Of a stretch of 64,000 nt of DNA, positions 8,405 through 17,449 are shown piece after piece. The position numbers were made by a program, and so were the translations under genes. Below the pieces are notes generated by a model. The model made no database searches. It was not told the DNA's origin and worked only from the letters and a program-made list of their open reading frames with translations. Positions within the stretch are counted from its first letter, which is position 1. Each line of letters begins with the position of its first letter. Source of the stretch: Paremcibacter congregatus (GTDB taxonomy: Bacteria; Pseudomonadota; Alphaproteobacteria; Sphingomonadales; Emcibacteraceae); assembly GCF_006385135.1 (NCBI RefSeq), contig NZ_CP041025.1, positions 186,001-250,000 of the forward strand. The letters run 5' to 3'.

Positions 8405-9544
8405 ATGACGACATTCACCTGCCAGAAACATCTGTTCGATATCCCTGTCGACGTGACCTATCTCAACGCGGCCTATATGGGCCCGATTATGACCGAGGCG
8501 GCAGAGGCCGGGCAGGCGGCGGTCGCCGTGAAACGCCGCCCCTGGGTGATGGGGGTGGATGACTTCTTTGACCCCCATGATCGGGCGTGTTCTCTCATGG
8601 CCGACATGATCGGCGCGGCGCGATCAGATATGGCGGTGGTGCCGGCGGTGTCCTACGGTATCGCCCTGGCGGCGAAAAACCTGCCGGTGGCGGCGGGGCA
8701 GAAAATTCTCGTACTGGCGGAACAGTTCCCCGCCAATGTCTATGCCTGGCAGGACGTCGCCCGCAAGGCCCAGGCCGAGCTGGTGACCATTTCCCGGCCC
8801 GCCGACGGCGACTGGACGGGGGCGCTTTGTGACGCCCTTGATGAGAAAGTGGCGATCGTCGCCTGCGCCGCGGCCCACTGGACCGATGGCGGGCGGGTTG
8901 ATCTGGTGCGGGTCGGGGCGGCCTGTCGCGCACAGGGGGCGGCGTTGGTGCTTGATCTCACTCAGTCTCTGGGCGTCGTGCCCTTTTCGGTGCAAGAGGT
9001 TGACCCTGACTTTATGGTGGCGGCCGCCTATAAATGGTTGCTGGGGCCGTACAGTTATGGCTTCGTTTATGTCGCTCCGCGGCATCACGGCGGGGTGCCG
9101 CTGGAAGAGGCCTGGATTTCCCGCAAGGGGTCGCGCAATTTTGCCCGTCTGGTGGATTATCAGCCGGCCTATGAGCCTGGCGCCGGGCGTTTTAATGTCG
9201 GAGAACGCAGCAATTTCATGCTGACACCGATTGTCATTTCGGCTTTGGAACGATTAAACGGATGGGGGGCGGCGGCAATCGCCACTTACCTGGAAGGCCT
9301 GACCGATGATATCGCCGTCGGGGCGCAGGCGCTTGGCCTGGGGGTGGCGGACAAGGCCCAGCGTTCGCCGCATCTGATCGGTCTGAATTTCAAGGGCGGG
9401 GTTCCGGCGGGCCTGGCGGAACATCTGACAGCGCAAAAGATCTACGTCAGTTTCCGCGGTGACAGCATGCGGGTCTCGCCGCATATCTATAATGACGCTT
9501 CGGATGGGGTCCGCCTGCTCGAGGCGCTGGGAGAGTTTCTGTGA
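8405..9544 (+). CDS. class V aminotransferase / cysteine desulfurase-like PLP enzyme
   Basis: 379 aa fold-type I PLP enzyme of the class V aminotransferase group. Visible motifs are TYLNAAYMGP near the N-terminus, AHWTDGGRVDL, the PLP-contacting aspartate in LVLDLTQSLG, and the Schiff-base lysine Lys210 in AAYKWLLGPYSYGF. The C-terminal domain includes GERSNFMLTP and VSFRGDSMRVSPHIYN, as in selenocysteine-lyase/kynureninase-like proteins. No catalytic cysteine loop typical of SufS is evident, so desulfurase activity should not be assumed. Its stop overlaps the GTG start of the CYTH gene, so the two are co-transcribed. Confidence 0.85.
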   Translation: MTTFTCQKHLFDIPVDVTYLNAAYMGPIMTEAAEAGQAAVAVKRRPWVMGVDDFFDPHDRACSLMADMIGAARSDMAVVPAVSYGIALAAKNLPVAAGQKILVLAEQFPANVYAWQDVARKAQAELVTISRPADGDWTGALCDALDEKVAIVACAAAHWTDGGRVDLVRVGAACRAQGAALVLDLTQSLGVVPFSVQEVDPDFMVAAAYKWLLGPYSYGFVYVAPRHHGGVPLEEAWISRKGSRNFARLVDYQPAYEPGAGRFNVGERSNFMLTPIVISALERLNGWGAAAIATYLEGLTDDIAVGAQALGLGVADKAQRSPHLIGLNFKGGVPAGLAEHLTAQKIYVSFRGDSMRVSPHIYNDASDGVRLLEALGEFL

Positions 9545-10077
9545 TCAAAGGGTTGTTTGGCGGGAAGAAGAACAGCACCTCGGTGGAAATCGAGCGGAAG
9601 TTTCTCCTGACCCGTTTGCCGGAGGCCAAGCCTGAGCGCCGCCATCATATTCGTCAGGGTTATATCGCCCGCAACGGCGGCACGGTGGTCCGGGTGCGGC
9701 AAAAGGATGACAGCTATATTCTATCGGTGAAAACCCCGAGCAAAGGCATAGGTCGTTACGAGATCGAAAAGACTTTGACCGCTGATGAAGCCGAGGTTCT
9801 GTTTGCCGCCTGCAGTGAGCCGCAGATCGAAAAAACCCGAGAAATTTACCACCACGGGGGGCATATCTGGGAAGTGGATATTTTTGACGGGGCCAATAAA
9901 GGCCTAATCGTTGCGGAAGTGGAACTAAAGTCAGAGACGGAAGACATCACCCTGCCGCCGTGGATCGGGCCGGAAGTCACGGGACTTCAGAAATTCTATA
10001 ACGCCCATATCGCCCAGAACCCCTTCAAGAGCTGGGGTGTGAGCTACGCCGATCTGGTGCAACGGCTGCAGGGCTAG
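9541..10077 (+). CDS. CYTH-domain protein (triphosphate tunnel metalloenzyme family)
   Basis: 178 aa. The CYTH hallmark ExExK appears as VEIERKFLL near residue 20, followed by the basic/acidic strand pattern RQGYIAR, VVRVRQKDDSYILSVKT, RYEIEKTL and IVAEVELKSE that lines the tunnel. Family members hydrolyse inorganic triphosphate or act as adenylate cyclases or thiamine triphosphatases; bacterial stand-alone CYTH proteins are most often triphosphatases. The start is GTG at 9541, overlapping the TGA of the aminotransferase gene. An AT-rich repeat region follows the stop. Confidence 0.88.
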   Translation: MIKGLFGGKKNSTSVEIERKFLLTRLPEAKPERRHHIRQGYIARNGGTVVRVRQKDDSYILSVKTPSKGIGRYEIEKTLTADEAEVLFAACSEPQIEKTREIYHHGGHIWEVDIFDGANKGLIVAEVELKSETEDITLPPWIGPEVTGLQKFYNAHIAQNPFKSWGVSYADLVQRLQG

Positions 10078-10096
10078 AAGGGTATCGGATATATAT

Positions 10097-10176
10097 AGTA
10101 TATGTATAGAACCTGTATAACTATACATATACTTGCTATTTTTCAATATGTATAGTATAAGTATATTTTATACATA
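10097..10176. repeat. two inverted repeats of TATGTATA-type half-sites before fic
   Basis: AGTATATGTATAG (10097-10109) and its exact reverse complement CTATACATATACT (10121-10133) form a perfect 13-base inverted repeat with an 11-base spacer. A second, shorter pair follows: TATGTATAG (10147-10155) and TTATACATA (10168-10176). The four half-sites fill an AT-rich 120-base gap between the CYTH gene and fic. This looks like a double operator. The Fic protein's C-terminal region is helix-turn-helix-like, so autoregulation is possible but unproven. Confidence 0.6.
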
Positions 10177-10202
10177 AGTATATATATTGGATTTATAACT
10201 AT

Positions 10203-11558
10203 ATGGAAAAATTCATAAAAATAGAAAAGCCAAATCATACAGAGTATGATTTTTCAACTTTGGTCGACAATTTATATCAGTCAAAAGGTTTTTCAGGGCT
10301 TATGGAGAAGGTTCATTCTCCGGAATATCTTTATTGGTCCAAAATCAAACGAAAAGACTGGCTACCGGAGGAGATGGAGGCAGAAGAATTTTGGGCGCAT
10401 GTGAAAGCTTACCGACAGATAAATTTCAACGATACGCCAATTTTGGATGATGGTGATTTAATCTTCCGCTGGTTTCACCTGTCCCGTTACGCGCCATTCC
10501 TGCATGAAATTGACCTTCATATGGGCGGGCATTTGATGGGGCAAAATCATATTACAGATAATGAGAAACTGGAATATGTATCGCGGGGGCTGATGGAGGA
10601 AGCGATAGCCTCATCGCAACTGGAGGGGGCGCATACCACCCGGGTTGTGGCCAAAAAAATGCTGATTGAAGGCCGGGCGCCGCAGGATAAAGCGGAACAT
10701 ATGATCCTGAACAACTACAAGACAATGAAAGCCATCGAGCAGGAATTTTGCAAAAAAGACTTAAGTCTGGATATGCTTAATGAATTGCATGTCATGATCA
10801 CACAGAATACTTTACCCAAAGATGCGCAAGGGGTTTTTCGGACGGATGAGGATAAGATTGTCATCAGCCCAAAGGGGGATGATCAGATCACGTATATTTG
10901 CCCCAAAATTGCTTTTGTGGAACAGGAACTGCCCAGACTGATCGCATTCGCCAATGACCAGGACCTGTCTGATTTTATACATCCGGTGATCAAGGCCATT
11001 ATGCTGCATTTCTGGTTGGCGATCCTGCATCCCTATATGGATGGTAATGGCCGGTTGGCGCGGGTGCTTTTTTATTGGTATCTGTTAAAGCATGACTATT
11101 GGGCTTTTGCCTATCTGCCAATTTCGGAAATGATCAAGAAATCGCCAGGGCAATATTCACAGGCCTATGTCTATAGCGAGCAGGATGATAACGACCTGAC
11201 CTATTTCATTGATTATAATATCCGCAAGATCAAGCAGGCCAGAGACACTTTCTCCCAATATATCGCGCGCAAGAAAAAGGACAAAGAGGTCGAAAACCAG
11301 ATTGTCCGGTCGCACCATGATTTTAATAAACGCCAGTTGAAACTTCTGGTGCATTTTTATCAAAATCCCGGTGAAAGAACCAATGTTTCCGCCCAGAGTA
11401 AAATACATCAGGTGACCAGAGTGCCAGCGGCTCAGGATTTGAAAAAATTGCAGACATCAGGGTATTTGACGTCGCAGAAACAGGGAAAGCTAGTTTATTA
11501 TTATCCGACAGCTAAAGTGAAAGACCTGTTTCGAGAGGATACGGCCTTAAAGACTTAG
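10203..11558 (+). CDS. Fic-domain protein AMPylase with N-terminal inhibitory motif
   Basis: 451 aa. The Fic active-site motif is complete: HPYMDGNGRLAR with catalytic His276. An inhibitory helix motif SSQLEG (Ser137-Gly142) lies N-terminal to the Fic fold, marking a class II, self-inhibited Fic protein in which the glutamate blocks productive ATP binding. An N-terminal DUF4172-like region precedes it. The last 90 residues (NKRQLKLLVHFY... TRVPAAQDLKKLQTSGYL) look like a winged helix. Such proteins transfer AMP to hydroxyl groups of target proteins. Base composition is lower in GC than its neighbours and the leader is very AT-rich, suggesting acquisition by transfer. No partner antitoxin is seen. 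Confidence 0.92.
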   Translation: MEKFIKIEKPNHTEYDFSTLVDNLYQSKGFSGLMEKVHSPEYLYWSKIKRKDWLPEEMEAEEFWAHVKAYRQINFNDTPILDDGDLIFRWFHLSRYAPFLHEIDLHMGGHLMGQNHITDNEKLEYVSRGLMEEAIASSQLEGAHTTRVVAKKMLIEGRAPQDKAEHMILNNYKTMKAIEQEFCKKDLSLDMLNELHVMITQNTLPKDAQGVFRTDEDKIVISPKGDDQITYICPKIAFVEQELPRLIAFANDQDLSDFIHPVIKAIMLHFWLAILHPYMDGNGRLARVLFYWYLLKHDYWAFAYLPISEMIKKSPGQYSQAYVYSEQDDNDLTYFIDYNIRKIKQARDTFSQYIARKKKDKEVENQIVRSHHDFNKRQLKLLVHFYQNPGERTNVSAQSKIHQVTRVPAAQDLKKLQTSGYLTSQKQGKLVYYYPTAKVKDLFREDTALKT

Positions 11559-12026
11559 AAAGGCCTGCTGGAATGTGGGATCCTGACCCGTCTCTGCGGC
11601 TGATCTGGCGGCCTGCTCACTCATCTCTTCTTCCAGGCGCTCCTTGACCTTTTGTTCGATGATGTCGCTGATGCGTTTCTGGACTTCCGCCTCCAGACTT
11701 GCATAATCATCCTCGGTCAGTCCCATGGAACTCAATACCTGCGCCCGGACCTCGGCTTCGATCTTCTCGCGGTATTTTTCCTGGGCCCATTCACGGATGC
11801 CTTTGGTCATGATTTCATCAACCAGCTTGTTCTGCGCGTCTTTTTCCGCTTGTCGATGTTCCTCCAGGCTTTGGGCACCAGCCGCGGACAAGGTGATCTG
11901 ATCGCGAATGATCCGTCCGCCATCGTGGCCCGGAATGCTGTCCGATGTTTTGTCGCGGTGGGCTGGTTGGCTGGAAATCTGGCCGAGAATAGTGGCCGCG
12001 CCGGCCCGAATGGAGTCACTGATCAT
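11547..12026 (-). CDS. hypothetical coiled-coil protein
   Basis: 159 aa, not recognised. The N-terminal third is Gly/Ala/Ser-rich and low in structure. From about residue 50 to 140 it is strongly helical and charged (EEHRQAEKDAQNKLVDEI, KYREKIEAEVRAQVL, AEVQKRISDIIEQKVKERLEEE), consistent with a long coiled coil. There is no signal peptide or membrane segment. Its 3' end overlaps that of fic by 12 bases on the opposite strand. No function can be inferred. Confidence 0.65.
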   Translation of the reverse strand: MISDSIRAGAATILGQISSQPAHRDKTSDSIPGHDGGRIIRDQITLSAAGAQSLEEHRQAEKDAQNKLVDEIMTKGIREWAQEKYREKIEAEVRAQVLSSMGLTEDDYASLEAEVQKRISDIIEQKVKERLEEEMSEQAARSAAETGQDPTFQQAFLSL

Positions 12027-12234
12027 GTCCCGCTCCTTTTGCAGAAAGAAAATATAGTTTTCTTAGAGCAAGGAGCATGCCAATTGGCACAGCACGCGAG
12101 GTGGAGGGTTTTTGCGTTGGTTCTTAAAAGGCTCGGCAGAAAGTTCGCGCAAAAATTGCCGGGGGGAATTTTTCTCAACATCATCCTGTCTATCAATGGT
12201 ATGTTGTGAAAAAGAACATAACAAGGGTGAGATG

Positions 12235-13638
12235 ATGACGAAATTATTCCTCGTGATAACATTATGTATGACGTTTGGCGCGACAGGGGTTGTCGCCGCA
12301 GACCGGGACAGCGCGCACGGCAAAAAGGCGCTGGAGATATACCGCAAGGTGATTTCCATCCCGACGGTCGCAGGGCGGGGCAAGGTGCCGGAGATGGTCG
12401 ACTATCTGGTTAGTGAATTGCACCAGGCGGGCTTTACCGATCAGGATATTGAAATTCTGCCAAAAGGAGAGACCGCGGCCCTCGTGGTGCGCTACCGCGG
12501 CGACGGCTCTTCCGGCAAGGACCCTATTTTACTGCTTGCGCATATGGATGTGGTCGAAGCCGATCCAAAGGATTGGCAGCGGCCGCCGTTTGAGCTGACC
12601 CAGGATGAAACCTACTTTTATGGCCGCGGCACGGTGGATAACAAGCTTGGGGTGACCCAGCTGATTTCAACCTTCATTCGCCTGAAAAAAGCAGGCTTCA
12701 CCCCGAACCGGGATCTGGTGATTGCTTTGACCGGGGACGAGGAAACCGGCATGACGACGACCCGGATGCTGGCCTATGAACGCGCCGATCTGACCCGGGC
12801 GGAATTCGCCCTCAATACAGACGCGGGTGGCGGGGAACTGCGCGCCGACGGAAAACCGGTGGTCTATCTTGTGCAAGTGGCGGAAAAAACCTATGCGACG
12901 TTCGAACTGACGGTGACGAATCCGGGCGGGCACAGCTCGCGGCCAAGGCCGGACAATGCGATTTATGATCTGGCGGAGGCGATCCGTAAAGTTCAGGCGG
13001 TGCATTTTCCCGTGAGGTATACAGACATGACCCGTGACTATTTCCGCACCACAGGCGGGAAACTCGGCGGCGAGCTCGGCGCGGCGATGATCAGATTCGC
13101 GGATCATCCGGAAGACAAGACAGCGACAGATCGGCTGGAGGTCGAATCCTCTTATGTGGGCACGACCCGCACCACTTGTGTGCCGACGATGCTGCACGGG
13201 GGACACGCGGAAAATGCCCTGCCTCAGTCGGCGACGGTGACGGTCAATTGCCGGATCTTCCCCGGCGTGTCGGTGGCGGCGGTGCAAAAGACCCTGCAGG
13301 ACGCCATTGCCAATGACGCGGTGACGTTCAAGGTGTTGGATAATCCGACCGTGAGTCCGATTTCAGAATTGCGCCCCGATGTCCTGGCGGCGCTTGAAAC
13401 TGTAGTCCAGGACCGCTATCCCGGGATCGATATTATAGCCTTCATGGAATCCGGCGGCACCGACGGCATGCATTACCGGGCGGCGGGCATTCCGACGGTG
13501 GCGATTTCCAGCGCCTTCATGAATCCGGACGAGATGTTCGCGCATGGTCTGAATGAACGCCTGCCGATCAAGACTTTTTATGACGGGCTGGATCACTGGA
13601 CAGACATTCTGAAAGCCTTGTCCATGTCACAGCAGTAA
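12235..13638 (+). CDS. M20-family metallopeptidase, exported
   Basis: A start at ATG 12235 (12232 is the alternative) is supported by AAGGGTGAG upstream and yields 467 aa with a signal peptide (TKLFLVITLCMTFGATGVVAA). Metal-ligand motifs of the M20 family are all visible: LLAHMDVV (His and the following Asp), GRGTVDNKLG (bridging Asp), ALTGDEETGM (catalytic Glu pair), and a final His in MFAHGLNE. The inserted dimerisation domain contains GGHSSRP. M20 enzymes hydrolyse small peptides or acylated amino acids; an exported form suggests periplasmic peptide scavenging. A longer frame reaches back to 12112 but would destroy the signal peptide. Confidence 0.9.
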   Translation: MTKLFLVITLCMTFGATGVVAADRDSAHGKKALEIYRKVISIPTVAGRGKVPEMVDYLVSELHQAGFTDQDIEILPKGETAALVVRYRGDGSSGKDPILLLAHMDVVEADPKDWQRPPFELTQDETYFYGRGTVDNKLGVTQLISTFIRLKKAGFTPNRDLVIALTGDEETGMTTTRMLAYERADLTRAEFALNTDAGGGELRADGKPVVYLVQVAEKTYATFELTVTNPGGHSSRPRPDNAIYDLAEAIRKVQAVHFPVRYTDMTRDYFRTTGGKLGGELGAAMIRFADHPEDKTATDRLEVESSYVGTTRTTCVPTMLHGGHAENALPQSATVTVNCRIFPGVSVAAVQKTLQDAIANDAVTFKVLDNPTVSPISELRPDVLAALETVVQDRYPGIDIIAFMESGGTDGMHYRAAGIPTVAISSAFMNPDEMFAHGLNERLPIKTFYDGLDHWTDILKALSMSQQ

Positions 13639-13660
13639 ATCACCTGAATTTTGGATATTT

Positions 13661-13690
13661 GGCCGGGCGGGCATTCTGCCCGGCCTTTAT
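13661..13690. terminator. intrinsic terminator between convergent genes
   Basis: GGCCGGGC (13661-13668) and GCCCGGCC (13678-13685) form a GC-rich 8-base stem followed by TTTATTTT. It lies just after the M20 peptidase stop and abuts the stop of the convergent DnaJ-domain gene. Confidence 0.75.
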
Positions 13691-14199
13691 TTTACCTTGA
13701 GAACTTCATAGGCGGCGCTGACCTGCTGAAATTTGATTGCCGCATCGCTGTCCCCGAGATTGGTGTCGGGATGATAGAGCTTGGCCATACGGCGATAGGC
13801 GGTTTTAACCTCGGCGGCCGTGGCGTCCTCCTCCAGATCAAGAATATCAAGTGCGTCGCTGCGCCGCCGGTCTTTGCCGTAGGTTTCTTCCCCCATGTCA
13901 TAGGCGCCACTGGAGGCATAACCCCGGGCGGTGCGCATGTCTTCCTGGGCGCGTTTGAAGGCCTCATCTTTGCTCAGGCCTTCGAAATAGTTCCAGTTCT
14001 TGTTGAATTCGGTGATGTGAAATTCGCAGAATTGCCATTTGTCGCGGCTGTCAGGGGATTTGGGGGCGGGAAATTCACCTTTGTTGTCGCAGCCATCATG
14101 ATCACACATCCTGACCTGAATAGGGTCCCGCTCGGATTCATAGCCGTTCCAGCGGGGAAAGGTGGATGCTTTTGATCTTCTCATAGGGTACAACTTCAT
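13687..14199 (-). CDS. DnaJ (J-domain) protein
   Basis: 170 aa. The J domain is at the C-terminus (about residues 112-170): DALDILDLEEDATAAEVKTA followed by the HPD tripeptide in KLYHPDTN, which stimulates DnaK ATPase. The N-terminal half contains four cysteines (CDHDGC near residue 32, then QFCEFH), a small zinc-finger-like knuckle, and a conserved FNKNWNYFEGLS segment. This domain order is that of a small alphaproteobacterial J-protein family, not the full DnaJ with its own zinc and C-terminal domains. The start at 14199 lacks an obvious ribosome site; ATG 14184 is an alternative. Confidence 0.85.
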   Translation of the reverse strand: MKLYPMRRSKASTFPRWNGYESERDPIQVRMCDHDGCDNKGEFPAPKSPDSRDKWQFCEFHITEFNKNWNYFEGLSKDEAFKRAQEDMRTARGYASSGAYDMGEETYGKDRRRSDALDILDLEEDATAAEVKTAYRRMAKLYHPDTNLGDSDAAIKFQQVSAAYEVLKVK

Positions 14200-14282
14200 T
14201 TACAAATGGAATTTAAATTGGGCGATAGTATAACGAATAGCCGGGATGATATCCAAGGGAATTCACAGAAAAACCACGGAAA

Positions 14283-14906
14283 ATGCCTCAGATGTCGACA
14301 CATAGGTCAGAAAATATTCTCCTGAGAGGGGGAGAGGCAGCGGATGCCCGCCAAATTGCAGAATTGATCAACATCGCGTCGCGTGGCATTGAATTGCATG
14401 ACTGGCAGGCGGAACTGACCCTGGCGATGGTGGCCGACGGCCAGAACGGAATTGATGTGGGCGCGGCCAAAGTTTTGGCGTCAGAGGGCTATAATCATTA
14501 CAGTCGGGTGCGGGTCGCGGACTGCGACGGGCGGGTGGCGGCCATGTGTCTCAATCATATTCTGGTGAAAAAAACCGCCGCCGAACTGGACAGTTTGGCG
14601 CCGATGCGCCGGGTTTATGCCGATCTCAAGCAACATGAGCCGGGCAGTTTTTATATCGACAGTCTGGCGTGTTTTCCGGCGTATCGCGGTCGGGGACTGG
14701 GGAAGCTTTTGATCGAAGATGCTTTCGAGGAGGCGCAGGCCGTGGCCTGTGACCGGATCAGTCTGTTGGCTTTTGAACAGAATGCCGGTGCCATGCGGTT
14801 ATACCAGCACATGGGGTTTGAGGTTTTATATAGATTGCCGGCGGTTGAGAGTGAAGAAATCCCTTACGGGGGCGATGTGGTTCTGATGAGCCGGGACGTG
14901 CCTTAA
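14283..14906 (+). CDS. GNAT-family N-acetyltransferase
   Basis: 207 aa with the GNAT acetyl-CoA site: YIDSLACFPAYRGRGLGKLL (motif A, R-x-x-G-x-G/A) and QNAGAMRLYQHMGFEVLYR (motif B). The N-terminal residues form the substrate region; MSTHRS at codon 4 is an alternative start. The substrate is unknown. It is divergent from the J-domain gene and is followed by a 143-base leader of chvI that contains a hairpin. Confidence 0.82.
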   Translation: MPQMSTHRSENILLRGGEAADARQIAELINIASRGIELHDWQAELTLAMVADGQNGIDVGAAKVLASEGYNHYSRVRVADCDGRVAAMCLNHILVKKTAAELDSLAPMRRVYADLKQHEPGSFYIDSLACFPAYRGRGLGKLLIEDAFEEAQAVACDRISLLAFEQNAGAMRLYQHMGFEVLYRLPAVESEEIPYGGDVVLMSRDVP

Positions 14907-14962
14907 GCAGCTGTGAAATATAAATTTTGCCTTCTCAATTTGGCCTTAGTTGGTGCCTAATA

Positions 14963-14991
14963 AATGATAAGAGGGGGAAAAACTTATCATT
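14963..14991. promoter_or_regulatory. inverted repeat in the chvI leader
   Basis: AATGATAAG (14963-14971) and its exact complement CTTATCATT (14983-14991) are separated by the 11-base AGGGGGAAAAA. No T-run follows on the plus strand, so a terminator is unlikely. The position about 60 bases before chvI fits an operator or leader hairpin. Confidence 0.45.
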
Positions 14992-15049
14992 AAGAAAAAA
15001 TCATGCTAATCTTGCCGCGCAAGATTTGGAACAGAGGATAAGAGACTAA

Positions 15050-15754
15050 ATGGCTTCAAAAATTATGCTTGTGGATGACGATCAGAACATTCTGACGTCG
15101 GTCAGTATGGCGGTGGAATCCGAAGGGTTTGACGTGGTCACTTATAATGACGGTGCGGCGGCCCTGGAAGGTTTGGCTAAGGATTTACCGGATCTGGCGG
15201 TATTTGACATCAAGATGCCGCGCATGGACGGTATGGAGCTGTTGCGCCGGGTGCGGGAAAAACACGATTTTCCCGTTATCTTCCTGACCTCCAAAGATGA
15301 TGAAATTGATGAAATGCTCGGGTTGAAGATGGGGGCGGATGATTACATCAAGAAGCCTTTTTCCCAGCGGTTGCTGATCGAGCGCATTAAAACCATCCTG
15401 CGTCGGGTGGATGCGGTGCAGAAAAGCAAAACCGACGGTGAAGATGAAGACGGCGTGTTGATCCGGGGACGTCTGAAACTGGACCCGGTGCGGCATGTTT
15501 GTGAATGGGGCGGGCAGGATGTGAAGCTGACGGTGACGGAATTTCTGATTCTTGAAGCCCTGAGCCACCGGCCCGGCCATGTGAAAAGTCGCGATCAACT
15601 GATGGATATTGCCTATAATGACGATGTTTATGTCGATGATCGCACCATAGACAGCCACATCAAACGGCTGCGCAAGAAGTTTCGTAATGTGGACCCGGAT
15701 TTTGACGGCATTGAAACCCTGTATGGCGTCGGTTATCGCTATACGGAAAGTTAA
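15050..15754 (+). CDS. chvI: response regulator, OmpR family (ChvI-type)
   Basis: 234 aa with an N-terminal receiver domain (acidic pair at VDDDQ, phospho-acceptor Asp53 in VFDIKMP, Lys in YIKKPFS) and a C-terminal winged-helix DNA-binding domain ([39 protein letters not shown]). The order chvI-chvG-hprK-rapZ-EIIA-ptsH identifies it as ChvI, the alphaproteobacterial regulator answering acid and envelope stress. It starts at ATG 15050 after AGGATAAGAG and is 15 bases from chvG, hence one operon. Confidence 0.93.
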   Translation: MASKIMLVDDDQNILTSVSMAVESEGFDVVTYNDGAAALEGLAKDLPDLAVFDIKMPRMDGMELLRRVREKHDFPVIFLTSKDDEIDEMLGLKMGADDYIKKPFSQRLLIERIKTILRRVDAVQKSKTDGEDEDGVLIRGRLKLDPVRHVCEWGGQDVKLTVTEFLILEALSHRPGHVKSRDQLMDIAYNDDVYVDDRTIDSHIKRLRKKFRNVDPDFDGIETLYGVGYRYTES

Positions 15755-15769
15755 GCCGCAGGCGGTTCC

Positions 15770-17449
15770 ATGGTAGAAACGGCGTCTCCCGCTGCAGAAA
15801 ATGATGTGCGCAATGTGAAACTGTTGCGCAACCCGCGGCGGATGTCGCCCCTGACGTTTCGCATTCTGATGGTTAATCTGATTGCGCTGGGATTTCTGGC
15901 GGGTGGCATTCTCTATATTGACCAATATCAGACCACCATGGTTCAGTCGCGCATTTCATCGATGATCAAGGATGCGGAGGTAATGGCCGGGGCATTGGGT
16001 GAGGCGGCGACGGTGACCAACGAAGAAACCGAACTGCGGCTTGAGCCCGCCCGGCAAATCATGGTTCGTATTGTCGGCGTTACCAATACCCGCACCCGGT
16101 TGTTCGGGCTTGACGGCCGCCGTCTGCTCGACAGTCGCGATCTGGAAATTGGCCAGTCCGTGGTGATTGACGAATTGCCCCTTAATGAAGGCTGGAGCGC
16201 CTTTTGGGACGGGGTCTCGAACCGCATAAGCCAGCTGCTCGACAATTTACACCGTCGCGATGATCTGGAACAATATCACGAAGTCAAGGGCGAGGTCGCG
16301 GATCATTACCCCGAAGTGGTCAGCGCCCTGGAAGGCCAGATTGGGTATCGCATGCGGCACCTGTCCGACCAGGCGGAAGTCATTACGGTCGCGGTGCCGG
16401 TGCAACGGTTTCGCCGGGTCCTGGGCGCCTTGATGTTGTCGGCCGATACCCGTGATATTATCGAATCGGTTCAGCAAACCAGGCTTACGTTTCTCAAGTT
16501 TTTCGGGGTGGTGCTGCTGGTGACCCTGCTGCTGTCTTTCTTCCTCGCCCGGACCATTGTGCGGCCCATTTTGCGGCTGGCGCGGTCGGCGGACAGAATC
16601 AGCGCCGGCACTCATACCGGGGCGGATATTCCCGACTATTCCGGCCGTAATGACGAGGTGGGTGATCTGTCCCGTTCGCTAAAAGACATGACCCTGACTC
16701 TGGCGCGACAGATTGACGCCGTCGCCAATTTCGCCGCCGATGTGTCCCATGAACTGAAGAATCCCCTGACCTCCCTGCGCAGTGCGGTGGAGACCTTTTC
16801 CTATGCCAAGGATGATGCGGCCAAAGAAAAACTTCTGGGCATCATCGCCCATGATGTGGAACGTCTTGATCGTCTGATCACAGATATCGCCAATGTATCC
16901 CGTCTTGATGCGGAAATGTCGCGCAGCCAAATGAAGCCGGTCAATCTGAGCCATCTGTTGACCACGATTATCGATCTGTATGATTCGTCACAAAGCGACC
17001 AGATTCCGGACCTGCATCTGGAGGTGGCCTCCCCTAAAGGAGGCGATAAGACGGACCGGGCCTATGAGGTCAGCGGTCTTGAAGGGCAGCTGGGCCAGGT
17101 GTTCCGTAACCTGATCGATAACGCGATTTCTTTTTCGAAACCCGATGGCCATATCTGGGTCCGGTTGAGCCATCAGCGCAATATGGTGCAGTTGGTGGTC
17201 GAGGATGAAGGTCGCGGCATTCCTGAAGACAAGCTTGAAGATATCTTTGAACGGTTCTATTCCGAGCGACCCAAGGCGGAAGCCTTTGGACGTCATTCTG
17301 GCCTGGGGCTGAGCATCTGCAAACAGATCGTCGAAGCCCACGGCGGGGCGATTATCGCCGAAAACCGCCGCAAGGTGAAAGGCGCCCGCTTTATCGTTCA
17401 GCTCCGTCCCTGGGCGCAGGGCAACGGCGCATCGGAGAGAGGATCATGA
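15770..17449 (+). CDS. chvG: sensor histidine kinase (ChvG-type)
   Basis: 559 aa membrane kinase, cognate to ChvI. A first membrane helix lies at about residues 28-50 (FRILMVNLIALGFLAGGILY), then a periplasmic sensor domain to about 240, a second helix (FFGVVLLVTLLLSFFLA), and HAMP. The HisKA box is VSHELKNPL with phospho-acceptor His327. The ATPase domain shows NLIDNAISF, DEGRGIPEDKLEDIFERFY and HSGLGLSI. In other alphaproteobacteria the periplasmic inhibitor ExoR acts on ChvG; no exoR is seen here. The stop overlaps the start of hprK by ATGA. Confidence 0.93.
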   Translation: MVETASPAAENDVRNVKLLRNPRRMSPLTFRILMVNLIALGFLAGGILYIDQYQTTMVQSRISSMIKDAEVMAGALGEAATVTNEETELRLEPARQIMVRIVGVTNTRTRLFGLDGRRLLDSRDLEIGQSVVIDELPLNEGWSAFWDGVSNRISQLLDNLHRRDDLEQYHEVKGEVADHYPEVVSALEGQIGYRMRHLSDQAEVITVAVPVQRFRRVLGALMLSADTRDIIESVQQTRLTFLKFFGVVLLVTLLLSFFLARTIVRPILRLARSADRISAGTHTGADIPDYSGRNDEVGDLSRSLKDMTLTLARQIDAVANFAADVSHELKNPLTSLRSAVETFSYAKDDAAKEKLLGIIAHDVERLDRLITDIANVSRLDAEMSRSQMKPVNLSHLLTTIIDLYDSSQSDQIPDLHLEVASPKGGDKTDRAYEVSGLEGQLGQVFRNLIDNAISFSKPDGHIWVRLSHQRNMVQLVVEDEGRGIPEDKLEDIFERFYSERPKAEAFGRHSGLGLSICKQIVEAHGGAIIAENRRKVKGARFIVQLRPWAQGNGASERGS

